64,000 nucleotides of DNA from Cymodocea nodosa (Eukaryota; Streptophyta; Magnoliopsida; Alismatales; Cymodoceaceae): positions 28,471,501 to 28,535,500 of the forward strand of contig CM072336.1 of NCBI GenBank assembly GCA_036874045.1. Direction: 5' to 3'. This document shows positions 26,901 through 41,900 of this stretch, piece by piece (the first letter of the stretch is position 1; every line of letters starts with the position of its first letter). The notes beneath the pieces are model-generated. The model had not been told where the DNA came from, did not search any database, and saw only the letters and a list, made by a program, of their open reading frames with translations. A program made the position numbers and the translations under genes.

Positions 26901-29900
26901 CTCTATTTATGGAAATAAGTGAGTTTGCATACAATTGAACCTTTTGGAGAGCCCACATTGGTGTGCAGTAAGTTTGTTCTTTTTTAACCAAGCCAATGAA
27001 TTTTGGATCATGCAAGACCTGCAACCATGCTCTTGGACAAGCCTAATATTTTTCAACCACAAAAGTGTAAAACCCAGTTTATTATGAAAAATCATCATAT
27101 TTCAGATCAACCAAGCATTTCAACAGCAAGCACTAGGAATCAATTCCAATATCTTCTCTTATTCCTTTCACTAATTTGAAAATAGAATGAGTATGTTCAC
27201 ACCTCTATGACATTTTCTCAACTACGATATCTAAGGCATGGTGAGTAGGTTTAGCTTCTTTGATGATTTTTGGATTGGTCACGTTTCTAAGGCTTTTTCA
27301 ACTTTGGTAACTGCCCACTATGCCCTTTGCCAGTATTGGAGAGTGTTTGGTGAGACATTAAGGTCAGGTCATTTTGGGCTTCTGCTTTCATCAAGATCTT
27401 AACAATGAGGAATTTCTTCATATGGCAGCATTAAGTTTATTGGAAAATCCATTTTTAGAAGAGGCTCTACATTTCCTGTGACTCATTAGTCGTGTAATTT
27501 TAGTCAATGTAAGGAAAACGCATAAACAACATCAACAATCTAAATCATAATCTCACTATGTAGGGTCAACCACATGAATCCTTTTCTTTCATATATTTCT
27601 ATCTATGATCAAATCTTTGATTAATTTACATAAATTTAAATCTTTTCTTATAAGAACTCCAGCTAAACCAAAAGGCAGAAGCGAAAGCATCTGATTACAT
27701 CATTTCATCAACACTTGGATGAGCTCCTACATTAGATTTTGTCAGACACATTCTTTTGTTTGGGATTTGTCAACTTTCTATTCCATACTTTCGAGTTTTG
27801 ATGTATTCACTTTTAATTTTTACCCCCAAGTCTGCCCTAATACAAGTCAAGTATGGCACCAGCTCCTGCAATCTACAACAGACATTCCATTCTGGTAGCA
27901 AGCCATGTGATAAACAGTTCCCACTTCCCAAATAAAAAATGATTTTCAAGTGATCTAACATCCCAAATCAAGGAAACGAGAAGGAAAATTGGCATGTTGG
28001 TTTCTATTGCTCATCTTCTCAAAGAAAAGTGAGCATCTCACTAAGGGAAAGCTCTTCAGCACAAACCATCCATCCAATCCTTCAGCGAGCATGGACCCAG
28101 TATCTTTAACATGGGAAGAACATTATTTAAATTTGCAAAATGGAAATCTACAAATGTAATAAAGACAAAAAGGATGCCAAATGAATGAAAATTTTAACCA
28201 AAAAAGTTATCAAATTAATGAGTCAGACAATACAATATAAAGGTCTCATGGCTAGGTTTTAGGGTCCTAAGTTCCGAGGCCATAGAAGGGATGTGTAGGT
28301 GCCATTCAGTACTTGTAAACCCTTCTAGCCATTACCTATAATAGAAAGCTCTTCCATGGGCTTGCCTGATGGTCTAGATGGCTAAAGGCAAATAGGTCTT
28401 CGGGAGCAAGAAGCAACATTTCTCTACTTGGCAGGAGCAGCATATGGAAGCATTGATTGAGTGGATGCAAGATTTGGCTGCTCAAGCAGAGTCAAATGAG
28501 CTTATGATGAGTTGACAATGGTTGTCATGGCAATGAGTTTAAGCTGGAGTATCCCAGTGCTAGCCTGGCATTTTTTATGTTCATGTTTTCCCGTTACCTG
28601 CTTTCTTCCTTTGTTTACTGTTCAGCTTTGATTACTGTATATTAGTTGGTATGTGTGTTGTGTTTTGCACTCATCTTCTTGATAAACCTCTCAGTACTTT
28701 TCTTTTCATTTTAATGATTGATTGCTTACTTCTCAAAAAAACAGCAACAGAAAATTTACAAATGTATCATGCTTATGATCATCTCTCCAGTTAAAGAGGT
28801 CAATAGCATTTATGAAAGTGATAATTACAACAGCACAGGATACATACATCAATTGCAAATAAAAGACACCATATGGTCTTCAATGTTATTTTAACAAATT
28901 TCATTGAATTATCAAATAAGATGCATAACAGGAAAATTACGGATAAAAATGAATAAGAAAAATCTGTAGTAAGCAGATGCAAAGTGAGAAAAAATTTACA
29001 CAGTTTGCAGTCCACATGAGTAACTCCACCTATAAAGGTTAACACCTTAACAGTTGATCCCAAGTCCAAATAAAAGAGGATTAGCATTAAGTAGATAGTC
29101 AACTATAGAAACCTATCAACCTTTCGCAAACATGAATTCTAAAGATAATTTATTGGAGTGTAACTCTCTTAGGGCACATCAGACCTCCGATGTAATGAAA
29201 AAAAATAAGAGGGAAGCATTGCACACCCTAGGTGTAATGATCTTAAGTTAGAAACTCTAAATTGAATCCTGTATGCAGATGATAAAAGGAAAAAATTTTC
29301 ACCCCTTAAAGGATGGATGTGGATAAAGAAATCAATCTAAACTCCAAAAAAAGTTTAACAATTTGGAACATAGGAGGAACCTTGACTGGTAAAAGTATAG
29401 AATTAATGGGTATAATCATAAGAAAGAAAACTAACATATTATGATTTTAAGAAACTAAATAGGTAGGGAAAAAAACTAAGCTAATTGAGGATATTGATTT
29501 TAAATCGCGATATACAAGAAAAAATAAGCACATGAATAAAATTGAACTAATAGTTAATAAAAATTTAAAAAACAAAGTTGTTGGGGTAATAAGGATAAAA
29601 GATAGAATTATAATGATTATATTTATGAAAGGAAATGGGATAGTTAATATAATGAGTGCATATGCTCTACAAGTAAGTTCAAGAGAAGCTATTAAACAAA
29701 AATTTTGAGAAGATTTGAATAGTTTATTTCATAATTTACCTACTAATAAAAAACTAATTATTGGAGGAAATATAAATAATCATGTAAGAGAGAAAAACAT
29801 AGGAGATGAAAGAAACTATGAAGGATTTGCTACTTGGTTAGGAATTATGAAAAAAGATTTAAATTTATATAACTTAATCAAAGATTTGATCATTGACATA

Positions 29901-32900
29901 TGGAAGAAAATAATTTATGTGATGAACTTGTAGTAGGATTATAACACAAACTTTTATTGTTGCTATTGTTGTTGTTGGTGTCCACATAACTGCATGAGGA
30001 TACATAACAGCCAAGGATAAACAAAGGGACAAAAAAGATATCCTCAGCAGATAAATGAAGCTGTGCCCAAAACAATCATAAAAAATGCATTTCCAGCATA
30101 ATGAAATTCTTAGAAGAAAAAACGATATATAAGTTAACTTCAAACTAATTATGAACAAAATATTTACAAGACTTATTCAGAAACAAAGGCCAATAATGCC
30201 TACATAAAGTAGAAGATCATTTTCCGATGTCAATACAACTATGTCAATGAATGATAGAATTCCAACTTTGATTCTGCAAAAGAACAATGAAATGGGATTA
30301 GTCACATGCAAGATGATGACAAAAAAGTAAAGAGTTACACCACCTTGGACGTGTCACAATCACTGGGGCAGCATCAACTGCAGGGATACTCCAAGTCAAA
30401 TGAGGTTTCACATCAAACAAAACATCATTTTCCTGATTTATCTGAAGCCTCACTGAGAATAGAAACTTTTGATCTTCAAGTAGGAAACATATAATTGGTA
30501 TTCCATCATCATCAATTGCAAGAAAAACCTAGCATCAACACATGTCAAAAGCTGGTGAAATGAAGCTGTATTACAGATAAAAAGAAACCATGAGGAAGAG
30601 GAAGAAAATTGAATGCATCAATCAAGCAAGACAAAGACAACAAAACATGCATGATTGTTATTTATCATACCACAACCCTTTCAAAAAGAAAATGCCTTTT
30701 CCAAAATGCATCAATCAAGCAAGACAAAGACAACAAAACATGCAAGATTGTTATTGATTATACCACAACCCTTACAAAAAGAAATTTCCTTTTCCAAAAT
30801 GCATTTCCAAACACTTGATTCCAACTTTTTTGGAAAAGTAGAATCTGTGTTTCATTTTTGATCTAGTACTTTTCAAAAAGCTAATGAGTCAATTTATAGA
30901 AATGCTACGCAAAAATTATCCTACATTTCTAAAGTTGACCACAAAATTCTTTGTATTTGCACAAAAATCGTCAAAAAACTGCAAACAGCATTAATTTTAA
31001 TAAATTAGCACTTTGGAAAAAAAGAATCTCTATTGCAATTCTAAACATGGCCTAAAGGAACTCCTCTCCATTTCATGGACCAACTTAATTAATGAACAGC
31101 TAAGAATTTCTTAAAAAAACTCATGGTTTTGAATATGATTTGACTATCATATTCAAATCTACAAAAAAAATCCATAGTTTTATTGTGTACCATCACATTC
31201 AAAATTGCCCTAAAATTTATAGTTTTCAGCCTTTATTGCGTACTTTCATAAGTTGACCAAATTATCAACAAAGTTGGCTTGTTTGGACATGATATCAAAG
31301 ATGAATTCCATGATAACAACCAAGTAGATTACTTTCCCAATCAAACACTACTAAATCGTCATATACTTCAAAAAGGAATTATCCAAAAAAGCCAATTTCT
31401 AACCGGCAATTGTACTTTCTAATTTGCACCAAGATAACTTCTATTGTGGAAATGGAAGTTGCATTGGAATGAGCAGTAAGATGCCTTCTGAAATAGGATT
31501 GTTATCACAAGAATGATGCCAGTGGTATTAGTATGTCTACATTGTTGCTCTCACCATTTTTGCAAACAATCATTTCTGTCCAGAACTACAAGCAGCTCAA
31601 TATCAGCTGTTCAATGGGTTCAGGGGCTAAAACCCTTTTTTGCTTATTAAATCATTGGGTGGCAAGTCCCTCTTGCGAGTCTTATGCAAAGATTTTTGTG
31701 GAACAAAGAGACTTGCGTGCAACTAAAAGAAGCAGGTGATCTAAGGAGGATAGTGGGTTCATAGGCTGAAATTTAGATAAAAGAAGGGACTTAAAAGATG
31801 ATGAAACCATGGGCAACTCTGCCACAGAATTTAATTTTAAATTCCAATGGCAGGGGCCCACCAAGATGGGATGGTGCTTCTACTGGAGTCTTTTCTACCA
31901 AGAATTGCTATAAATGCCTCTGCAGAAATTCAAATGGGTGAGTAATTCTAATTTGAATTCTGTTCTCTGCAATTCTGACAACACTGAAGATGTTGAACAT
32001 CTCTTCTTTTCTTGCGCTTTTAGTACAATGCTTGGAAACAAGTCACCATGAAGACCATGAAGTAATATATATTAGTAGATGGGAGGCATTAGGTCTGGTG
32101 GGCATCTAATTCAAGGGCTTCTTTTCCTCCTAATTGATCATTTTGATCAATATGACATTGTTTATGGTTGATCTTTCATGTATAAGATGCATCCTCAAGC
32201 TTTCCAAAAAGTGGCATAGTTGTGATGAATACAGAATAATAATGTTTTAAATATAATGATAGATATAAATAATAACATTAACAGATAAAAAAGTCTCCAC
32301 ACAAGAATCAGAATAAAGAAACACAATCAAAAAGGTAATGCAGTTCAAATGGCTTCAAACTAAATAAATAATATGATACACAAGTGAAAATCCAATGTTT
32401 ATAACGGAACACTGTTAGAACAAGGTATACCTTATTTGCTGCAGATTGGGAACATGTTCCTTGCCATATCCTTCGGAAAGAAAATTGCTTTGAAAATTGT
32501 CCATTAACTGTTTTTCCTGAACCAGTTTCAGCTTCAAGGTCTGAGTTTACAATTTCAACCATCCAAATCGAATGTTTCATCTTTCCTGGAAAAGGTAGAG
32601 ATTAAATGTTAATTTCATGAGCCAATGAGAAAACTCACACGGAAGTTAACCATTTATCCATTGAATTTATCAGAAATAAAATAAGTGACATTGCATGAAA
32701 TGAGGACAGTCTCTTTACAAAGCAATACATGGAAAAAAGGCAATGATAAGGCATTTTCAATTTAGGAAGCATCCAAATACAATGAAAAGGACCTTTATTA
32801 TATGATGCCAACAAAGGGATAGTCTCACTGGTCCATATTGTCTTTTCATCAAATTCTTTGATCGGGCCGAGCTTGCCTCCTTCCTCAACTAAAATCATCT

Positions 32901-35900
32901 ATAAAAAAATAACAATATCAAACATAGTAAAGTAATAATACCAGAAAAAAGGAACTATATCTGACATCAAAAAGTGGGGAAGGGGACCAAAAAAGGAAAA
33001 TTAAAGACCCAAAAAAAAGATTACTAATTAGCATCACTCAAAAAAGAAGATTACTGGAGAACAGAACCTGAATTAAAATGAAAGGCATCCAAAATGGTCA
33101 AGTCACAATCTCTCTCACTTATTCACTCCATTACTCAATAAATGCATTGAAGACAGCTACACAAGCCACAACTTTTATCAATAACTATCAAGGCACCAAG
33201 GTACTTAAGTGTTAACCTGAGATGCCACATTGATTTGACTTTGTATAAGAAAAAAAAAATTATTAGCCAAACAACATCCACACATTTAAAAAGAGAGTTT
33301 TGCTAGAACCCCAAGACAAGGAATCAAACACCAAAATAATTGCACTTCAGTAGGAACCTGATTGTTAGTGCCTATTTAAATATTAAATTTTTTTATTTCT
33401 TCAGCATATGTTATATATATATATATATATATATATAGCATTTCATCATATGTATGTATAAGTTCCTTTAAAGAAAAAATATTAAATTTTTAAAAAATAT
33501 ATATCTAATTAAACAGGTTTAAAGAAAAAGCTATATTCTAAAAAAACTAGATCTGTTTTATTAAGGCAAAGGAAGGAATACCTCCACAGTGTGGTCCTAA
33601 ACGTGGATAGTGGTAGTTCATCAAAACAACCTAGCTCCCCCTTCTCAATATTTCTTTATAGAATGCATTGGACAACAAGAAATGATGGAAGATGTTGTGA
33701 CCCAAAATAGGAAGCTTCCCCTCCTCAATATTTCTTTATGGAATGCATTGGACAACAAAAAATGATGGAAGATGTTGTGGCCCAAAATAGGTAGCTCCAT
33801 AGCATCAGCGGCATTCTTTTGAAATCAAACAATCCAAGCTAGCTCTACCATCTAAACAATCACAACACCTAAAAGCAACAGGTAATATGGCAACTGAATA
33901 TAGTTCAAAAAATTTTAAAAAAATAAAGTTTATTCTTATTAGATAAGAAAAAACCAGATACAAAGTAGGTTGATGTTAGATCAACCACAACCCCACAAGA
34001 GATATATTGCAACTTATTTTGCAAAAGACCCTCCCAAGATGAGAAGAAATACCAAGCTAGGTGAAGAGATTCTAATTGGCTTACCATTGCTCTTTCCTAT
34101 CTACTTCAATTAATCTACCAAAGGATCTGACAATAGCCTTTAATCATCTCATCCCTCAATCTTATCACGGATGAGTGCAGGCCATCCTGCAGACTACACC
34201 ACACTCAGTTATGACCAATAGCAGAGAAAGCTTCCTATATAATCTCCTCCCTCTAAACAAAATTTGAAAAAATACCAAGTAACCCCTCCAAAAAGGCACA
34301 TCATGCACCACATACTTTGTGTCCCCTAATGGTCGTTAAGCCAGCCATGATCTCATGAGCTTAAATTCAGAGCATGACCAATAGGACACCCCTCCAACAC
34401 TTGCCACAATTGAACATGGGACTTCAATCCAACATCACTAAAGGGGGCAAATCCTTCCTGATCTTAAATTCATGCAACTCTTAGGGGTTTGCCTCAATGT
34501 GCATCTGTTTTACTGATGCCCTATTGTGTTGCACCTCTGGCACTTCACCAAACCCTGATGTTCTGCTACATAATGACCCATGCCTAGACATTGCAAGCAT
34601 TGGCTCTTCTTCAGTCTACCTATCCTAATATCGTTGGCTCTTTCTCATTGGAAACCACTGTTTCCTCTCCTATTGTCACCTATTCTTATTGACCATATTT
34701 CAATCCATGCCAGAATCCTAGCCTTGTGTTAAGAGCCATAATACCCTCCTCTGACACAGAGATCGAAGCCAACTGAATAATTTCACCCTCTATAACTAAC
34801 CCACAATGACAACGGTAATGCAAACTTGGAATTCACAGAAAACATTTTATGAACAAAAACTTCAGAAGTTGGTGTAGATAAAGCCAAAACATTTGCAGGT
34901 AATACCATATCTAACACAACTCTAAGGAATGTGAAGAATAAATATCTACGCACCTGGGGCTCCTCAAAAGGATGCTTTAAGATGAAATGTGACGAATTTA
35001 TGGAATAAGTATCTTTGCCAGAATGTTCATTTGACATATGTATGTTAAAAGTATAACGACTAGAGCCATGCCCTCTATGGCACCGTGATAGCTCCCTCTC
35101 ATTGAGCAAGGAATTTGAAGAATTTGAAGGAAAGTAAACTGGTTCATTTCCATCAGCAGCTTTTTCTAGGAGTAAACCAAATGGAAGAGGCCAAATAGAA
35201 GCTACGGCACAAGGAAGTGGAATAGACACCATCTCACCTGTGAAAAAGTTTTTTAAAGTAAGGAATCAAATCAATCATGTGAAAGGCCATTGAAGAAATT
35301 TCTTGTATCTTAAAGTCCATACCATCAATAAAGATTCAAGAAGAAGGGTTCATCAAAGTATTTATTTATAATTGAGACTCAAGAACTACCCGCTAATAAT
35401 TTGTTGGCAACATTTAGAGGCCATTCTTTCTGAAAAAACTTTGAAAAGCTATTTGTTAATCAGATAATTGTTGGAAAACTCACTGAAGCCAAGCATAGAT
35501 TTTTCATGGCAGCAGATGCAATTTGCTGATGCATATGACTTCTTCATAATGACAGAATTGTCAATGATGCCAAGGGAGACATACAGACTATTTGGGAGAG
35601 GTTCACTGGTTTTTTGACACCTGGGTTCACGTTCCATTGTACTTTTCCTCTTCTTCATTCTATTGTCTTTTTTCCTTTTTTGTAACTTTGGTTGACCTTA
35701 TCTAATAAGATTTTTTCTTAACTTTTCAAAAAAAAGTCACAAAGAGGCCTATTTATGGAGTTGATTCTGCAAGAACTTAATTTACACGGTATCCACTAAT
35801 TACAGTCTTCAAAAGCAAATATCACACTCAAAAAATAATTAATTTCTCACATAACAATAAAAATCACAAGGGAGATTCCATAGGATAAAGATTCTGTGAT

Positions 35901-38900
35901 CTGATTCAGAAAAAAAGAATTATTGAAGGTTTTCCAACATAAAATCATCTTGGCAAACCATGATTTCTGCAGTGGCATCCCTTCAAAATGTCAACAATGG
36001 GCCACATTAGTGAGATTGAACCGGTTCACAAAGAACAGAGAAAATGCAGTCACATAGGCTTAAAGAATAGGGTGACATATCAATATAGAGGTTACATATA
36101 TAAATGGATAAGAAGAATCCACACCCATCAGTCCAATAGGACTAACACGGTACAAGAAATTTATATCAGAGCTACTTCACATCATCCTCATATTCTAGCA
36201 ATATAATCTGTATATTTGTTCCTTTTTCCTTTGTTTTCCTTTTTGGAAGTGAAAAAGATGAATCAAAATTTTAAGACAATTAGATACATCCAAAAGTAGA
36301 AAATAAAAAATTTACCTGAATGGTAAATCAGAAAAAGGAAAGAAAGCTACAGAATTTACGATAAAATGGCCCAAGACTCCCAAAAGAATTAGCTAATCCC
36401 AACATGTTGGCTGGATCGCAGCTGGCAGAATTTTTAAAAAAAAAAAAAAAAACTCTCTCAATCTCCATAGAGCCCAGCAGATAGCATGAACCCGTTGTAA
36501 CATCTTGCACATACCTGCTGGAAGCTTTCCCCTTCACAACCAAACAATCTCCTTTTTTTGTTGACCTAAAAAGGTGAGATTTGCACTTAGCATGATAAAA
36601 GATGAGGAACCAAGTTATCAGATCTCTGAGTAGCTGATAGCTCCAAAATAAGGTACAAGGCATGAACTAGAACAGAAGGGCCATTCCAATTTGTAAGGAC
36701 AAACACACCATATGTTTACAGACCTTTCAATCAAATTTTGCATGTAATAAATAAAATATATCATTCATGCCAAAAGCAAATTATCTAGTCAGCCAAACTC
36801 GCTTTGATGAATTGGCCATTTGTGCCATATACTTGAATGAGCCTCGACCTGATTCTTTGAAAGACTATTATCTTCTTCTTACTGTAGCATTTTGTGCTCT
36901 TTGTGGGAATGGTTGCTGCACTTAGGAACCCAACTATCGTTCAGAAGCTTATTCCTCCGGTGGCATGTTCATTGCTTGCATAGATAAATTCATAATGATA
37001 AATCCAAGAGTAGACATGTCAGTAGGCTGGGCTAGACTAGCCCAAAAATGAAAGCCTATACATGCTACAGGCTGTGTCAAGCCGGCCCAAAAAAATTAAA
37101 AATTTTCAAGCCAACCCATACAAGCTAGGCCTAGGCCAACCTGTGGGCCACCTATGGGCCACCTACAAGCCAGCCTGTGGATCGACCCACATTAGTAAGA
37201 TAATTCACCACGGTAAATAGAAAATCCAAAGAAAAAGTGAAAAACTAAACTGTGAACAAGCCAACTGCAACATAAAATGAAAAATTGGGTAAACTGAGAA
37301 AACTCACTATTATAGTAAATTGGTAAAACCACCATTGATATCATCGTACTTCCAGCCTCCAGTTGCACTAAAAAATTTTGATATTACTGCAAACTCATCC
37401 TAATAGCTCTTGCACCTTCGACAAAATACCGGTATCACTGTATAATCAAAATGCAAAAGTACCACCATCCTCTAGTATGACCAAGACCAAACATGGTCAA
37501 ATTGATCCTTCTGACAACTTTTCGTAGCACCGCATATTTGGACCGAAAAAAACACAAGTGTGACCGAATCCTCAGACCAATCCTCCTAAGAGTTTTTCGT
37601 ACTAACACCGCACATTCAGACCAAAAAAAACCACTGTGATTGAGAACTTAAACCAAAATTTCTAACTTTTCATAGCACCGTACATTCAAACCGAAAAGGC
37701 ACCAATGTAGTCAAGAGTTTGGACCAAAATTTCTGTCAGCTTTTTGTAGCACCGCACATTCGAATTGAAAAAACACCAATGTGACTGAGAGCTCAGACCA
37801 AAATTTCTGGTAGATTTTCGTAGCACCACACATTCGAACTAAAAAAACACCAGTGTAATCGAGAGTTCAAATCGAAATTTCTAAAAACATCATCGACAAA
37901 GTTCAATAGCACCACACATTCAAATCGAATTCCACCATCTACTGATGTGACCAAAAACAACCAAGGTCAAACTGATCCAACTAATAGCTCTTTTGACGAA
38001 AGCTTCTTGAAAGAAGTATCCAACATTAGCATTGTTGAATCACCTTAATCCATTGTTTGGTATAACTGGTTTTTGACTAGGTTGGAGTCATTCAACCGAA
38101 CCTCCACCTAACCGTTGCTCAGTGAAACCAATGATAAGATGATTTTCAAAAAACACTAGCAGATTCGTGAATCATAGCATCTGACAACAATACCAAATAA
38201 GACCAGGTATTCAAACCCAATAAAAAATTCTGCCATCAAGTTGGTTCGATTCAAGTTCAAAGGATAAAAAATAAAAATAAAACTATACGAACTTCAGTTA
38301 AACTATTCGACTAAAGGATAAAAAAATCAAAAATAAAAACAGTATGCAAACAAAACTTACATTTCAATCTAACCAAAGCCTCCAAAGGATAAAAAATTAA
38401 AAATAAAAAAATGCAAACTTTGTGAATCGTCAACTTCAATACTTCAAAAATAAGTTAAATAATGTTCTGATTCTTCCAAATGTTAAAGTTGTTAAACAGC
38501 CTATGGAATTTTTAAAAAAAAAATTAATAAATATATTATATTAAATTTAAATATTAATATAGCATAATATTTGAATAAATCAACATAAAAGAAATAAATT
38601 TTTTCATTTATAAATATATGATATACCAACACATTAACATCAAGTCACCATTCATGATTCATCAACACATTCAAACACAAGTCATAAAGTTAAAATAAAT
38701 TATTTTATTTATGAGTTGAAATTAAAATTACATTATATTTGTTATGAGAATGACATAAATATTATATCAAATATTTTTATATTTGATTTACATAATTACA
38801 TTCAAATATTTAAATTTACAAATTCATCTATAAAGTCTTACTGTTGTTGTCTACGAACGTGAGTAAGTTCTCAATTTTTAACATACATTAAAACTTCTAA

Positions 38901-41900
38901 AATATCATCTTTTAACATTGCTCTTCTATCAACTAATATATTACCACTAATACTAAATGTTTGTTCACAAGCTACAAAAAAAGTTGAAATTATTAGTAAA
39001 CCTTTAGTCCTTAAAGATAAAATAAGAAATGTATCTTTCTTTCTTTTTCACCAATTAATTACACCAAAATCTAAAAAATTAAGATTTTTTCTTACTAAAT
39101 AGTTATGATTAGTACTATCAAAATTAATTAATTATTGCCTATTTATTGAGTTAAAAGCATTATAATCATTAACAAATATGCTAAAATCATAAATTGATGA
39201 TAATTGTGTCATATAGGATATACGTTGTATTTGTTGTAATCCATTATTTATAGCATATAAATCAAAAATGTTTAAATTTTCTTCTATATTTTCAATTGTT
39301 ACATTAAGTTCTACATTTAAACAATTTTGTATTGTAATTATTAATTTTCTAATAACTTTTATTTAGACCTAGGATCTAAACAAATACTTAATGTATATAA
39401 AAGAGATATATTATTCTAATATTTTTTAAAAATTTCTTTCATTGTTAAAATTGTGTAAAATATGGATAATTACCATAATTATTAAAAACTCTTGCAATAT
39501 TATATAAATGGTGTATTGCATAAACAAAGATAAAATAATATATTCCTAATAAATATTCTATTACATTATAAAATGGTTTTAAAAATTCAACAAAATAATT
39601 AACTATTGCAAAATCATTTTCATCTAATGGTGTTGTATTATCATCAATTCTACTATTATAATAGGTTTTTATAACTTCTTTAAAAGGTAAACAATTATTT
39701 AACATTAAATATAAAGAATTCCACCTATGAGAAATATCTATTGTAAATGTCTTATGTGGTAAATCAAAAGAATTACATACATGATTAAATTCTTGTTAAC
39801 GTCTACCACTAGTTAAAATATAAGTTAATGCAATTCTAAAATTTGTTACAAAATGTTTTATTTCTTCAACAACTATTTGAACTATAAAATTAATTATATG
39901 ATATATACATCTTTAGTGAAATAAATCAAATCATTTGGTAGAGTTAATCAATTTTTAAACATAAAAATAGTTGCATTATTACTAGATGCATTATCAAATA
40001 TAATACTACTTACTTTTTCTTTAATTCCATAAAATTCAAAAAATTTCATAATAGTAGAAAAAATATTTTGAGCATTATGTAGATGATTTATTCTTCTAAA
40101 GTCTATTAATCTTTTTTGTAAAACTCAATTATCATTAATAAAATATGCAGTAACAATAATACATCCTATTTTAATTCTACCCTCCAAAATATTAGATGTA
40201 TACACTGTAAATGTATTAATAGAACCTATTATATTACTTAATTTCATTCTAAGTTTATTATAAAAATCAATAATATCTTGACTAGTTGTATTTCTAAAAA
40301 AAAGTTTAACTTATGAACAATAAGCTTGTGAAATATAATCTTGAAAATATTGACTATCACCAAAATTAATAGGTAAATTTTGAACAACAATAAATTTAAC
40401 ATGTAATTCTCTAACATTCATAAGATCATAATGTCAGTATGTTATATTACCTTTAGAGTTAAAATTAATTTATATTTGAATCATTTTATTTTTTTCAAAA
40501 TTTTTAAATGAACAATTCGTTAAATATCTAGATAAATTACTTGTACCATTTGAAGTTTTGCAAGAGAAATTTATATTGTAGATGTTGCAGTAAGTCTTCT
40601 CTAGTATTATCTTTTATATCTTTCATCTTTATTTTAAACTTTGACCATAAAACAAATCTTCTTCTAAGTTTAGCAATAGTACTTGAAGATGTTCCACCTT
40701 CCATAATTTGAAACTAAGAGTGTTGTCATTCCAACTGAAATGTTGGAAAATCGACAACGGCAACACTATTAAAGTTGAACCCATTGAAGTTGTATACTAT
40801 TTTTGCAAATAGAAGTTGAGTTAAGACTTGAGAGTTGAAGAAATTTGAAAGTTGAAAGTCTAAAACTTGAAAACTTTGTATGTTGTGAACAAAACTCTAA
40901 TCTTTCTTCTCTATTTATAAATTTTTACATCGTCTTTTTCCCTCTCACTCTTTCCCTCTCCCTCTAATCCTCTAAACCGATAAACATTTGTTACATTTGT
41001 AAATGAACATTCATAAAAAACATTCAAAAAATGAACGTTCGTAAAACATTTTTTATGCAAACATTCATAAAAAATGTTTGAAAAACGAACGTTTGAGCCA
41101 AACATTACATTTAACCCACAAGCCAAAATTTATATACCCCAACCTAGCTTGATTTTTTAAATCAAGCTAGGCTAAGCTACCCCATTACGAGTTAGGTCGG
41201 GTTGACCCATGTTGACCTAACCCATTTAACATGTTCATCCAAGAGGGATGAGACACATCCAATATTTAGCCTAGAAAGACTACTTAGGTGGTTTTACACC
41301 CTCATCCTCTCCATTCCTCCAATATTTAGTGGCATTTCTTCTAAAAATGTTGGAGTCCTCTATGCTTGTTTGTTGTTCCTCAAAACAGTATATGAATTAA
41401 AAGACCATTTTGTAGGAAGCTTAAAAGTCCATGGACACTAGCATAAACCTGAAGATCAATAATTACAGCAAGAACATTCACACCTCTATGTGAATAATAA
41501 TATGTTCATCCAAACTACCTCATGAGAGACATCTAGCTTTGACAAAGGCTACAACATACTCCCTCTCAGGAGAGGTCAACATTTGACGGCAGCCTTATCC
41601 TGTAGTATTTATCCTCTTTCAAAACCCATTCATATGCCTCATTTTCCTTACTGGTGAAATCATTTCCCGAGAACTAGAGCTTCATGAGAGTTGGTGTCCA
41701 TGGGGAGTGACTTGAGATGGACCATGAAGAAGCTAGCATGGGAGAAGTCATCCCCATCCCCAAAGGCCTGCTCAAGGGAGAACTGCATGGATCTGGAATC
41801 AGAGGGATTGGACCTCCTCCAAGATGGGGTGGTGCAGATGTTGGGGATGGTACTCATTGGTTCACCACCCTCAAGGTCAAACTCCTTGTTGTCCTCAAGA

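Noticed and set aside
28985-29022. Candidate APC1 exon with flanking AG and GT near 29.0 kb
   Set aside because: Its translation does not match the VKVG-L--DI-VL-SEN block; the true exon 8 is at 30204-30273.
37517-37886. Regular repeats as a CRISPR array
   Set aside because: Units are contiguous 74-bp tandem copies without unique spacers, in a plant transposon.
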